Origin: Billgrantia zhangzhouensis
GTDB lineage: Bacteria > Pseudomonadota > Gammaproteobacteria > Pseudomonadales > Halomonadaceae
Direction: 5' to 3'
Assembly (NCBI RefSeq): GCF_021404465.1
Contig: NZ_JABFTT010000005.1
Location: forward strand, 186,001 to 250,000
Length of the DNA: 64,000 nt
This document shows positions 20,123 to 27,555 of the stretch, piece by piece (the first letter of the stretch is position 1; each line of letters starts with the position of its first letter). The notes under the pieces are model-generated. The model had not been told where the DNA came from and did no database searches. It worked only from the letters and a program-made list of their open reading frames with translations. The translations under genes and the position numbers were made by a program.

Positions 20123-20208
20123 ACAAACTAGAAGCAAAGCCAGGGCGGGGCAACCCCCGCGGTAGCGGTCGTGAGCTAGACCTTGGTCGAGGGTCAGGAA
20201 ACCAAGGG

Positions 20209-20793
20209 TTAGGAAGCGCGAGAGGATGAGGTGATCATGGCCACCAGCTCATGGGCCAGGTCGTCCGGCTTGCGCGCGCCTTCGGGGTCGTACCAGCGCA
20301 CCGTCCAATTCAACGCCCCCATGACGAAGCGCGACACCAGGAAGCGATCGCCATGAATGAGCCCGGCGGCCAGGGCTTCGTCGATGACCCGCTCCCAGAG
20401 TTCCTCATAGGCGTCACGCAAATGGCTAAGGTGCGCTCGCGCCGCCGCATCCAGCCGTCGCCACTCGTAGAGCGCGACGACATGCGCGTTACGGTCGGTC
20501 AGCAGCGTCTGCAGGTGAGCCCGGGCCATGGCGTGGAGACGCTCGTCAGCGGAATCGCCGCACTCCTCCAGGGCCTGATGCGCCAGCGTCAGGGCATTCT
20601 GGGTGCCCTCCTCGATGACGGCCGCGAGGATCTCCTGCTTATCGCGAAAATGGTGGAACAGGCTACCGGACTTGATGCCCATCTCCTGGGCGAGCATGCG
20701 TACCGTGGTGCGATCGAAGCCCTCCTGGACGAACAACTGGGCGGCCAGGCGGGTCAGTTCCTTGCGGCGTGGGGACTCGTTAACGACATTCAT
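20209..20793 (-). CDS. TetR-family transcriptional regulator
   Basis: A 194-residue repressor. The N-terminal HTH reads FDRTTVRMLAQEMGIKSGSL, followed by HHFRDKQEILAAVI; the C-terminal ligand domain is all-helical. It is divergent from the thiolase gene and faces the acyl-CoA synthetase operon, so it probably controls both in response to an acyl-CoA. The ATG at 20793 gives family length; the longer frame to 20928 covers the intergenic region. A palindrome (20802-20819) sits directly upstream of its start, consistent with autoregulation. Confidence 0.88.
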   Translation of the reverse strand: MNVVNESPRRKELTRLAAQLFVQEGFDRTTVRMLAQEMGIKSGSLFHHFRDKQEILAAVIEEGTQNALTLAHQALEECGDSADERLHAMARAHLQTLLTDRNAHVVALYEWRRLDAAARAHLSHLRDAYEELWERVIDEALAAGLIHGDRFLVSRFVMGALNWTVRWYDPEGARKPDDLAHELVAMITSSSRAS

Positions 20794-20801
20794 CGGGTTT
20801 A

Positions 20802-20819
20802 CACTAGCGCTTGCTTGGT
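20802..20819. promoter_or_regulatory. Predicted TetR operator at the tetR start
   Basis: CACTAGC-GCTT-GCTTGGT matches 11 of 14 arm positions of the perfect palindrome ACCTAGC-AAAC-GCTAGGT found before the acyl-CoA synthetase gene, with the same 4-bp spacing. It lies 9 bp upstream of the tetR ATG. Confidence 0.5.
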
Positions 20820-20889
20820 TGATCTTGAGAAAAGCACAGCGGCGCTGGCAGGTCAACGCGACATGCTGCAGAGCACGCCCAACGATACG

Positions 20890-20920
20890 CTCGAGAGCCC
20901 TGTCGAGGACGGCTCTCGAG
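20890..20920. other. 10-bp inverted repeat in the thiolase leader
   Basis: CTCGAGAGCC and GGCTCTCGAG are perfect complements separated by 11 nt. The element ends 40 bp before the thiolase ATG, so it is either an operator or a leader hairpin. There is no T-run. Confidence 0.45.
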
Positions 20921-20960
20921 GACGACAATCATAACGGATGATTCGACAGGAGACCGCACC

Positions 20961-22148
20961 ATGAGCAGCCCCAGCGACATCGTATTCCTTTCCGCCGCCC
21001 GCACACCAATGGGCGGAATGTTGGGCAGCCTGGCAAGCCTCACCGCCCCAGAGCTCGCCGCCACGGCCATTCGCGCCGCCATCGAGCGCGCCGGCATCGA
21101 GTCCAGTGCCATCGACGAGGGCATCATGGGCTGCGTTCTGCCCGCCGGGGTCAAGCAGGGGCCGGCCCGCCAGGCCATGCGCCAGGCCGGCATTCCCGAT
21201 GGTATCGGCGCCACCACCATCAACAAGCTATGCGGCTCGGGTATGAAGGCCACCATGCTGGCCCATGACCTGATCCGCGCCGGCAGCGGCGAGGTGATGC
21301 TCGCCGGCGGCATGGAGTCGATGTCCAACGCCCCCCATGTATTGACCAAGGCACGCACCGGCTACCGCCTGGGCCATGGCGAGCTCAAGGACCACATGTT
21401 CCTTGACGGCCTCGAAGACGCCGAAACCGGCAAGCTGATGGGCGTGTTCGCCCAGGAAGTCGCCGATTCGCGCAGCTACTCCCGCGAGCGCCTGGACGAC
21501 TTCGCCATTGCCTCGCTCGAGCGTGCCATGGAGGCCACCAATGCCGGACACCTGAAGGCCGAGATGGCCCCGGTGACCGTCACCTGCCGCAAGGGCGAGA
21601 GCGTGGTCGAGCATGACGAGCAGCCGTTCCAGGCCAAGCTCGACAAGATTCGCGAGCTGCGCCCCGCCTTCGCCAAAGACGGAACCATCACCGCCGCCAA
21701 CTCCAGCTCGATCTCCGATGGTGCCTCGGCGCTGATCCTGGCCAGCCAGGCCGCTGCCGACCGGCTCGGCGCCAAGCCGATCGCTCGCATGCTGGGCCAC
21801 AGCACTCACTCCCAGCACCCCAGCGAGTTCACCATCGCCCCGGTAGGCGCCATCGACAAGCTGCTGAAGAAGCTGGGCTGGGGTGTGGCCGACGTCGACC
21901 TGTTCGAGATCAACGAGGCCTTCGCCGTGGTCACTCTGCTGGCCATGGATGGACTCGACATCCCCCACGCCAAGGTCAACGTCTACGGCGGTGCCTGCGC
22001 CCAGGGCCACCCCATTGGCTCCACCGGCTCGCGCATCATTGCCACGCTGATCCACGCCCTGCGCACCAAGGGTGGCAAACGCGGCATCGCCAGCCTATGC
22101 ATCGGCGGCGGTGAGGCCACGGCGGTGGCGGTAGAGCTGATCGATTGA
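20961..22148 (+). CDS. Acetyl-CoA C-acyltransferase (thiolase)
   Basis: Thiolase of 395 residues that cleaves 3-oxoacyl-CoA with CoA, or condenses acetyl-CoA. The nucleophile Cys91 is in NKLCGSGMKA, with INEAFAVV, GGACAQGHPIGSTGSRI and the second Cys (Cys380) in LCIGGG. The variant GGACAQGHPIG is characteristic of the degradative AtoB-like group. AGGAG precedes the ATG. With the acyl-CoA synthetase, dehydrogenase and SDR it completes a beta-oxidation sequence except for an enoyl-CoA hydratase, which is not in this locus. Confidence 0.93.
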   Translation: MSSPSDIVFLSAARTPMGGMLGSLASLTAPELAATAIRAAIERAGIESSAIDEGIMGCVLPAGVKQGPARQAMRQAGIPDGIGATTINKLCGSGMKATMLAHDLIRAGSGEVMLAGGMESMSNAPHVLTKARTGYRLGHGELKDHMFLDGLEDAETGKLMGVFAQEVADSRSYSRERLDDFAIASLERAMEATNAGHLKAEMAPVTVTCRKGESVVEHDEQPFQAKLDKIRELRPAFAKDGTITAANSSSISDGASALILASQAAADRLGAKPIARMLGHSTHSQHPSEFTIAPVGAIDKLLKKLGWGVADVDLFEINEAFAVVTLLAMDGLDIPHAKVNVYGGACAQGHPIGSTGSRIIATLIHALRTKGGKRGIASLCIGGGEATAVAVELID

Positions 22149-22163
22149 GCGCAGCGTCATGAC

Positions 22164-22198
22164 GACCCTGCCCGTTTCCGGTGGCAGCGGGCAGGGTC
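22164..22198. terminator. Stem-loop between convergent thiolase and fetB genes
   Basis: GACCCTGCCCG pairs with CGGGCAGGGTC over 11 bp around a 13-nt loop, overlapping the fetB stop codon. No T-run follows on either strand, so efficiency as a terminator is uncertain. Confidence 0.6.
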
Positions 22199-23000
22199 AT
22201 GCGCGGGGTCTGGCGAGTCGATCGAGGCGTAGCCGCTCGCGTCCATCGAACAAGCGGCGGCTGCCCGCTGCCACCGCGGCCAGCGTACCGAATCCCGTGC
22301 CCAGGGTGATCGCGAACATGACCAGGATCTGATACTTCACCGCCAGCCCCGGCGCCGTGCCGGCGAGTATCTGGCCGGTCATCATGCCCGGCAGGCTGAC
22401 CACTCCCGCAGCAGCCATGGCATTGATCATCGGCATCAGCCCGCTGCGTATCGCTTCCCCGCGTATGTCGCCGATCGCCACCTGCCAAGGCTGACCCAGC
22501 ATCAACCGATTCTCGATCACACCACGCTGACGCCAGGCGGTATCGGTCAGGCGATCCAGCGCCAAGGCCACGCCGGTCATGGTATTGCCGAGCATCATGC
22601 CCAGCAGTGGGATGGCATACTGGGGCCGGTACCACGGTTCGGGGCCAATGATGACCGTCAGCGTCAGCACGGCCAAGGTGAAGGAGGAGAGAAACATCGA
22701 CAGCGTGCCGATGCCGAACCCCCAGCCACCCAGCAGGCGCCGCTTCTGGCGCGCCATCACTTCGCGCCCGGCGATCAGCAGCATGACCAGCGCCATCAGT
22801 GCCACCCAAACCAGCCGTTCGGCGGCAAACAGCGCCTCCAGCACCAGGCCCACCAATGCCAGTTGAATGACGGTTCGCAGCGCAGCGATCAACAGACTGC
22901 GACTCATGCCCAACCGCATCGCAGCGGTACAGCCGGCAAGAACCACCACCATCAGGGCTGCCAGCGCCAGCTGCCACCAAGCAAGTGCGATCACTTCCAT
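22197..23000 (-). CDS. fetB: Iron export ABC permease FetB (UPF0014)
   Basis: Polytopic membrane protein of 267 residues with the UPF0014 signature WYRPQYAIPLLGMMLGNTMTG and the motif SLPGMMTGQILAG. In E. coli FetAB lowers cellular iron under oxidative stress. The ATG at 23000 has GGAGG upstream and overlaps fetA by 10 nt. Longer in-frame starts lie within fetA. Confidence 0.88.
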   Translation of the reverse strand: MEVIALAWWQLALAALMVVVLAGCTAAMRLGMSRSLLIAALRTVIQLALVGLVLEALFAAERLVWVALMALVMLLIAGREVMARQKRRLLGGWGFGIGTLSMFLSSFTLAVLTLTVIIGPEPWYRPQYAIPLLGMMLGNTMTGVALALDRLTDTAWRQRGVIENRLMLGQPWQVAIGDIRGEAIRSGLMPMINAMAAAGVVSLPGMMTGQILAGTAPGLAVKYQILVMFAITLGTGFGTLAAVAAGSRRLFDGRERLRLDRLARPRA

Positions 23001-23611
23001 GCGTGAGCCACCTCCGCCAGGCGCCCATCCGCGATTCGCCAGTGACGGCGCCCCACCCGGGCGATCTGCCCCTGATCGTGAGCCACCCACAGGGTGGGCC
23101 AGCCACGCGTACGAATACACTCCGTGAGCCAGGCTTCCACGCGCTGGCTGCTGGCATCATCCAGGTTGGCGGTCGGTTCATCGAGCAGCAGCGCTCTGGG
23201 CTCACGGCTCACGGCCCGCAGCAATCCCAAGCGCTGCTTCTCACCGGTCGAGAGGCGTCCTATCTGCCAGGTCAGTGCCTCGGGTTCCAGCCCCAGCGCG
23301 GCCAGCGCCCCGTCTTCGGGCTGTACCTCGAAGTGCTCGCCTACCGTCTCCGCCCACCAGTGGCTCTCGGCGGGCACCAGCATTACCTGACGCCGCCAGG
23401 CATGGCCGGGCGTTTGCGATTGGGCTTGGCTGCCCAGCCAGACCTCGCCGGCATGCGGTTCGAGGTCGGCCACGGCGCGCAGCAACCGGCTCTTGCCTGA
23501 GCCGCTGGCCCCGGAGAGACAAACGATCTCGCCGGGCGAGACCTCGAGATCGATGCCGTTCAGCGCGCCGATACCGACGCCGGCGAGCCGCAGAGGTTCA
23601 GTTGAGCCCAA
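22991..23611 (-). CDS. fetA: Iron export ABC ATP-binding protein FetA
   Basis: ABC ATPase of 206 residues, short as usual for FetA. Walker A is GASGSGKSRLL, Walker B ALLLDEPTANLD, and the signature is LSTGEKQRLGLLRA, with Thr replacing the first Gly of LSGGQ. It begins with TTG at 23611, preceded by AGGGAAG; no ATG is available near the N-terminus. It forms a two-gene operon with fetB and diverges from the acr3 remnant. Confidence 0.87.
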   Translation of the reverse strand: MGSTEPLRLAGVGIGALNGIDLEVSPGEIVCLSGASGSGKSRLLRAVADLEPHAGEVWLGSQAQSQTPGHAWRRQVMLVPAESHWWAETVGEHFEVQPEDGALAALGLEPEALTWQIGRLSTGEKQRLGLLRAVSREPRALLLDEPTANLDDASSQRVEAWLTECIRTRGWPTLWVAHDQGQIARVGRRHWRIADGRLAEVAHAWK

Positions 23612-23688
23612 GTCGCTTCCCTATCATCAGTGTTGGCTGAATCATAGCAGCGCAGGCTCTGGATTCGACACGCCTGGTGGCGTTGCTC

Positions 23689-23708
23689 ATATATGGAAAA
23701 CCATATAT
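23689..23708. promoter_or_regulatory. Perfect palindrome upstream of the acr3 remnant, possible ArsR operator
   Basis: ATATATGG-AAAA-CCATATAT, 8-bp perfect arms around a 4-bp centre, 34 bp before the acr3 start codon. AT-rich dyads of this sort are bound by ArsR/SmtB repressors. The arsenic context supports that, though the arsR gene lies 5 kb away. Confidence 0.55.
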
Positions 23709-23742
23709 CTTTCGCCAAGCCCTTCTCGCGCAGGAGCCACAT

Positions 23743-24208
23743 ATGTCCAACGACACTCTCACCCAGGCGCCCTCCACTGCCGGAGGCATGGGACGCTTCG
23801 AGCGCTTTCTCTCCGTGTGGGTGGCACTGGCCATCGTCGCGGGCGTACTGCTTGGCCAGTTCGCCCCGGCCGTACCCGAGACGTTGGCGCAATTCGAGGT
23901 CGCCCAGGTATCGATTCCTGTGGCCATTCTGATCTGGGCCATGATCTTTCCGATGATGGCCCAGATCGATTTCGCGGCGGTGCTCGGCGTTCGCCGCCAG
24001 CCCAAGGGGCTGGTCATCACCACCACGGTGAATTGGTAACTTCTTCGAGCTGGCGGTGGCCGTGGCCATTGCGCTGTTCGGCCTGCAATCCGGCGCCGCA
24101 CTGGCCACCGTGGTGGGCGTGCTGGTGGAGGTTCCGCTAATGCTCGCCCTGGTGCGCATCGCCAACAGAACCCGACACCGTTTCTCCCGGCCTGAAGCCG
24201 ACGAATGA
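23743..24208 (+). pseudogene. acr3: Arsenite efflux permease Acr3, internally deleted pseudogene
   Basis: The frame from 23743 encodes about 98 residues typical of the Acr3 N-terminus (RFERFLSVWVALAIVAG, IPVAILIWAMIFPMMAQIDF, ending VNW) and then stops at 24037. In another frame, 24038-24208 encodes the Acr3 C-terminus [19 protein letters not shown] followed by [16 protein letters not shown]. Intact Acr3 has about 350 residues and ten helices; some 190 residues between VNW and NFFELA are missing. The product would lack most of the transport core, so arsenite efflux by this gene is lost. An operator-like palindrome remains upstream. Confidence 0.88.
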
Positions 24209-24248
24209 CGGCTTGCCTCACTGCGTGAGCGCGGTGAGGATGAGGGGC

Positions 24249-25496
24249 ATGAACATAACTTTCTGGCAGCGCCACCCGTTGGCCGTCATCGTTCTCGCCC
24301 AGTTGTGCGGCACCTCGCTGTGGTTCTCCGTCAATGGTGTGGGACTCTCGCTCTCGCGCGATCTCGGTTTCTCCGAGGTCGATCTCGGCCGCCTAACATT
24401 GGCGGTGCAGGCGGGCTTCATCTGCGGCACCCTGTTCATCGCCACTACGGGCCTGGCCGACCGTTTCCGCGCCAGCCGCATCTTCGCGCTATCGTGCCTG
24501 GCGGGAGCGCTGGTCAATGCCGGTTTCGTGCTGGCAGCCCAGCACATGCCACTGGCCATGCTGCTGCGCTTCTGCACCGGGTTGTGCCTGGCGGGCATCT
24601 ATCCGCTGGGAATGAAGCTGGTGATCGGCTGGACGCCCCGGCATACCGGTGCCGCACTCGCCTGGCTGGTAGGCATGCTGACCCTGGGCACCGCCCTGCC
24701 CCACCTGCTGCGTGGCAGCACGCTGGGCATGCCGTGGGAGTGGCCGCTGCTGGGCGCTTCGCTGCTTGCCCTGCTGGGCGGAGCGGCCATCCATCGACTT
24801 GGCGACGGACCGCAGCTGCCGCCGCCTAGCGGCAAGGCCCGCCTCACCGACGGCCTGGCGGCCTTGGGCGAAGGACGTTTCCGCGCCGTGGCCGGCGGCT
24901 ACTTCGGTCACTGCTGGGAACTCTACGCCTTCTGGATGCTGACGCCCTTCCTGGTGTATCGCGAGATCGAGCGGCTGGCGGCCTCCACCGACCTGGTGGC
25001 CTGGCTCTCGTTCGGGGTCATTGCTCTGGGTCTGGCGGGCTGCGTGGGAGGCGGCCTGGTCAGCCGCCACTTGGGCAGCCTGTGGGTGTCACGCTGGGCG
25101 CTCGCTGCCTCCGGCACGATCTGCCTGGCCTACCCCCTGCTCGCCTGGGCGCCCCCGGGCCTGCTGCTGGTGCTACTGTTCCTGTGGGGACTCACGGTGA
25201 TTGCCGACTCGCCCCAGTTCTCCGCCCTGGCTGCCGCCACGGCTCCACGAGAGCGCATCGGCTCGACCCTGGCGGTGATGAACGCGGTCGGCTTCGCGCT
25301 GACCATTCCCGCCATTGCGCTGACCACGACGCTATGGGCGCTGCAGGATGTCTGGGTGTTGTGGTGGCTGCTGCCGGGACCGATTCTCGGCCTGTGGGCG
25401 TTGAGGCGAGCGTCGGCCCAAGAGCTTGTGTACCACCCGTGCCTCGTTAGGAGTCACTACCAGAAACAGGATCGTCATCCGCCTGATAGGCTTTGA
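24249..25496 (+). CDS. MFS transporter
   Basis: A 415-residue major facilitator with about 12 hydrophobic segments. The N-terminus (LAQLCGTSLWFSVNGVG) and GLADRFRASRIF, a motif-A-like loop, resemble cyanate/nitrate-type or drug MFS proteins. It starts 40 bp after the acr3 remnant on the same strand and may have been part of that operon, but arsenic transport is only a guess. AGGA precedes the ATG at 8 nt. The last 16 residues (HPCLVRSHYQKQDRHP) are polar and overlap the convergent rhodanese gene by 50 bp, so the original stop may have been lost. Confidence 0.82.
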   Translation: MNITFWQRHPLAVIVLAQLCGTSLWFSVNGVGLSLSRDLGFSEVDLGRLTLAVQAGFICGTLFIATTGLADRFRASRIFALSCLAGALVNAGFVLAAQHMPLAMLLRFCTGLCLAGIYPLGMKLVIGWTPRHTGAALAWLVGMLTLGTALPHLLRGSTLGMPWEWPLLGASLLALLGGAAIHRLGDGPQLPPPSGKARLTDGLAALGEGRFRAVAGGYFGHCWELYAFWMLTPFLVYREIERLAASTDLVAWLSFGVIALGLAGCVGGGLVSRHLGSLWVSRWALAASGTICLAYPLLAWAPPGLLLVLLFLWGLTVIADSPQFSALAAATAPRERIGSTLAVMNAVGFALTIPAIALTTTLWALQDVWVLWWLLPGPILGLWALRRASAQELVYHPCLVRSHYQKQDRHPPDRL

Positions 25497-25821
25497 GACC
25501 ACCTTCGATGCTGACTACCTGAGTGTAGCCCATCTTCTGCAAGGCATCGGCCGCCAAGGCTCCTCGATTGCCATCGCCACAGTGGCAAACAATGGGGGCC
25601 TGCTTGTCGGGTGCTATCTCGCCGATGCGCATCTCCAGGGTGCCACGGCTGATATTCATCGCCCCCTCGATGTGGCCTGCTTCGAACTCCTCCTTGTCCC
25701 GAACATCCAGCAAGACTGCGCCTTCGGCAACGCGCTTACAGGCCTCGGCGGGTGAGACTTCGGTAATGCGCTGCCTGGCGTCATTGGCCAGTCGTAAAAA
25801 TTCGTCAGAATGTTTAGCCAT
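25447..25821 (-). CDS. Single-domain rhodanese-like sulfurtransferase
   Basis: A 124-residue cytoplasmic rhodanese. LLDVRDKEEFEAGHIEGAMN is the family entry motif and the active-site loop is CHCGDGNRGALAA with Cys81 as the probable persulfide carrier. AAGGAG precedes the ATG. The 3' end overlaps the MFS gene on the other strand. It may transfer sulfur or act as an arsenate or thiosulfate-related enzyme; context alone does not decide. Confidence 0.9.
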   Translation of the reverse strand: MAKHSDEFLRLANDARQRITEVSPAEACKRVAEGAVLLDVRDKEEFEAGHIEGAMNISRGTLEMRIGEIAPDKQAPIVCHCGDGNRGALAADALQKMGYTQVVSIEGGLKAYQADDDPVSGSDS

Positions 25822-25883
25822 TGCAGAAACTCCTTGTGCATGTGCGGAAAATGACGACTTGTCTTGGGGAGAGTGGCTTAATA

Positions 25884-25913
25884 AAAACGAATTTCGATAT
25901 CGGTTTCCGTTTT
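25884..25913. promoter_or_regulatory. Large imperfect palindrome upstream of padR, likely PadR operator
   Basis: Outer arms AAAACG and CGTTTT enclose a central CGATATCG. In total 11 of 15 position pairs are complementary across 30 bp. It ends 23 bp before the padR start codon, suiting repression of padR-chrA by its own product. Confidence 0.5.
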
Positions 25914-25936
25914 ATGGTAATGCAGGTGTCTTTTCC

Positions 25937-26296
25937 ATGAAGCATCATGACCTTCTCGCCGGCTTGGTAAGGCTACATGTTCTGCACCACGCCATTGAGC
26001 ATGAGATATACGGTCAGTGGATGATCGACGAGCTGGCACACCACGGCTATCGACTGAGCCCCGGGACTCTCTACCCCATGCTGCATTCAATGGAGCGTAA
26101 GGGGTATCTGATCTCCCGTGAAGAGTCCCAGGGAAGCACACGGCGCAGGTTCTACCGCGCAACCGACCTCGGTCGTGAAGGACTGGCGGTAGCCAAACGA
26201 CAGTTGAGGGAGCTTGCCGGAGAAGCCATGAAGAACGAGATCGGCACTTCAAGTATTTGTATTTCAAGCAAAGGTGACAAGGAATCCGAGCAATGA
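25937..26296 (+). CDS. PadR-family transcriptional regulator
   Basis: A 119-residue winged-helix regulator. The PadR N-terminal domain is clear: LHVLHHAIEHEIYGQWMIDEL, LSPGTLYPMLHSMERKGYLI and the wing RRRFYRATDLGREGL. Its stop codon overlaps the chrA start (ATGA), so it probably controls that transporter. PadR-chrA pairs are known in other bacteria. The start at 25937 has AGGTG at about 9 nt. Confidence 0.87.
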   Translation: MKHHDLLAGLVRLHVLHHAIEHEIYGQWMIDELAHHGYRLSPGTLYPMLHSMERKGYLISREESQGSTRRRFYRATDLGREGLAVAKRQLRELAGEAMKNEIGTSSICISSKGDKESEQ

Positions 26297-27489
26297 GCGA
26301 TACACCACGTCCTGTCGGGCGCACCAGAGAAGTGTTTGGTGCCTTTCTGCTGCTGGGACTGACCTCCTTCGGTGGCCCCATCGCTCACCTCGGCTACTTC
26401 CGCACCGAATTCGTGGGACGCCGCCGCTGGCTCACGGAACAGGCCTATGCCGACCTAGTGGCGTTGTGCCAGTTCTTGCCCGGCCCCGCCAGTAGCCAGG
26501 TGGGCTTCGCTCTGGGACTGATGCGCGGCGGCCCTTGGGGAGCGGCAGCAGCCTGGGCAGCCTTCACCCTTCCCTCGGCTATCGTGCTTGTGCTCTTTGC
26601 GCTGGGAGCCGCAGTGCTAGATGGTCCGATCAGCCAGGGCATCATCCACGGACTCAAGGTCACCGCCGTAGCCATCGTCGCACACGCCGTGTGGGGCATG
26701 GCCCGCAGCCTCTGTCCCGATTCTCAGCGCGCCGGTATTGCACTGGCTGCCGTGTTCACCGTGGTGTTGGTTAGCGGCCCGCTGGGTCAGGTGAGCGCCA
26801 TCGTGGTTGGTGCCCTGGCTGGCATGGCACTGTGTCGGGCCCACGCCGAGGCCGACGTTCACGACCTTCCGTTGCCTATCTCGACACGTGCCGGCCATCT
26901 GGCGGGGCTGGTCTTCGTTATGCTGCTGCTCGGCCTGCCGCCACTTGCTTGGGCCACTCCCAACGCCACCTTGGCAGTCATGGACGCCTTCTACCGCGCC
27001 GGAGCTTTGGTATTCGGCGGCGGGCATGTCGTGCTGCCGCTGCTGGAAGCCGAAGTGGTGCAGTCCGGCTGGGTCAGTGCGGACGAGTTCCTGACGGGCT
27101 ATGGTGCCACCCAGGCCGTCCCAGGACCGCTGTTCACCTTTACCGCCTATTTGGGTGCAGTGATGGCACCGCTCGGCGGCAGCTTATTCGGTGCTGCTCT
27201 AGCGCTGGTGATGATCTTCCTGCCCGGGATGCTGCTGCTGGTGGCTGTACTGCCCCATTGGAACCGGTTCCGTCGCTGGGATAGCGCTCAAGCACTGATG
27301 CGTGGTGCCAATGCGGCAGTCGTGGGTATTCTGGGCGCTGCTCTTTACCAGCCGGTATGGACCAGCGCTATTCTTGGCCCTTATGAGTTTGCGCTTGCGT
27401 TGACCGGCTTCCTCCTGCTCAGCGTTTGGAAACTGCCCGCCTGGTCGGTGGTGCTCATCCTGGCTGGTGGCGGGATACTCATCACCTGA
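26293..27489 (+). CDS. chrA: Chromate transporter ChrA (two CHR domains)
   Basis: Membrane protein of 398 residues in the CHR superfamily, predicted to export chromate. Both homologous halves are present. The first has SFGGPIAHLGYFRTEF and FLPGPASSQVGFALG; the second has FGGGHVVLPLLEAEVV and GATQAVPGPLFTFTAYLG. These are the conserved motifs of the long-chain CHR type. It is translationally coupled to padR and followed by a strong hairpin. Confidence 0.93.
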   Translation: MSDTPRPVGRTREVFGAFLLLGLTSFGGPIAHLGYFRTEFVGRRRWLTEQAYADLVALCQFLPGPASSQVGFALGLMRGGPWGAAAAWAAFTLPSAIVLVLFALGAAVLDGPISQGIIHGLKVTAVAIVAHAVWGMARSLCPDSQRAGIALAAVFTVVLVSGPLGQVSAIVVGALAGMALCRAHAEADVHDLPLPISTRAGHLAGLVFVMLLLGLPPLAWATPNATLAVMDAFYRAGALVFGGGHVVLPLLEAEVVQSGWVSADEFLTGYGATQAVPGPLFTFTAYLGAVMAPLGGSLFGAALALVMIFLPGMLLLVAVLPHWNRFRRWDSAQALMRGANAAVVGILGAALYQPVWTSAILGPYEFALALTGFLLLSVWKLPAWSVVLILAGGGILIT

Positions 27490-27501
27490 ATGCTTGTCCA
27501 A

Positions 27502-27542
27502 ACACAGCGGGGTCGACCTCTGACAACCGACCCCGCTTGTGT
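27502..27542. terminator. Hairpin between convergent chrA and ccp remnant
   Basis: ACACAGCGGGGTCG pairs with CGACCCCGCTTGTGT, one bulged base, around a 12-nt loop. No T-run, but stability and location between convergent genes suggest a two-way terminator. Confidence 0.6.
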
Positions 27543-27555
27543 CCAGGCTCAATAT

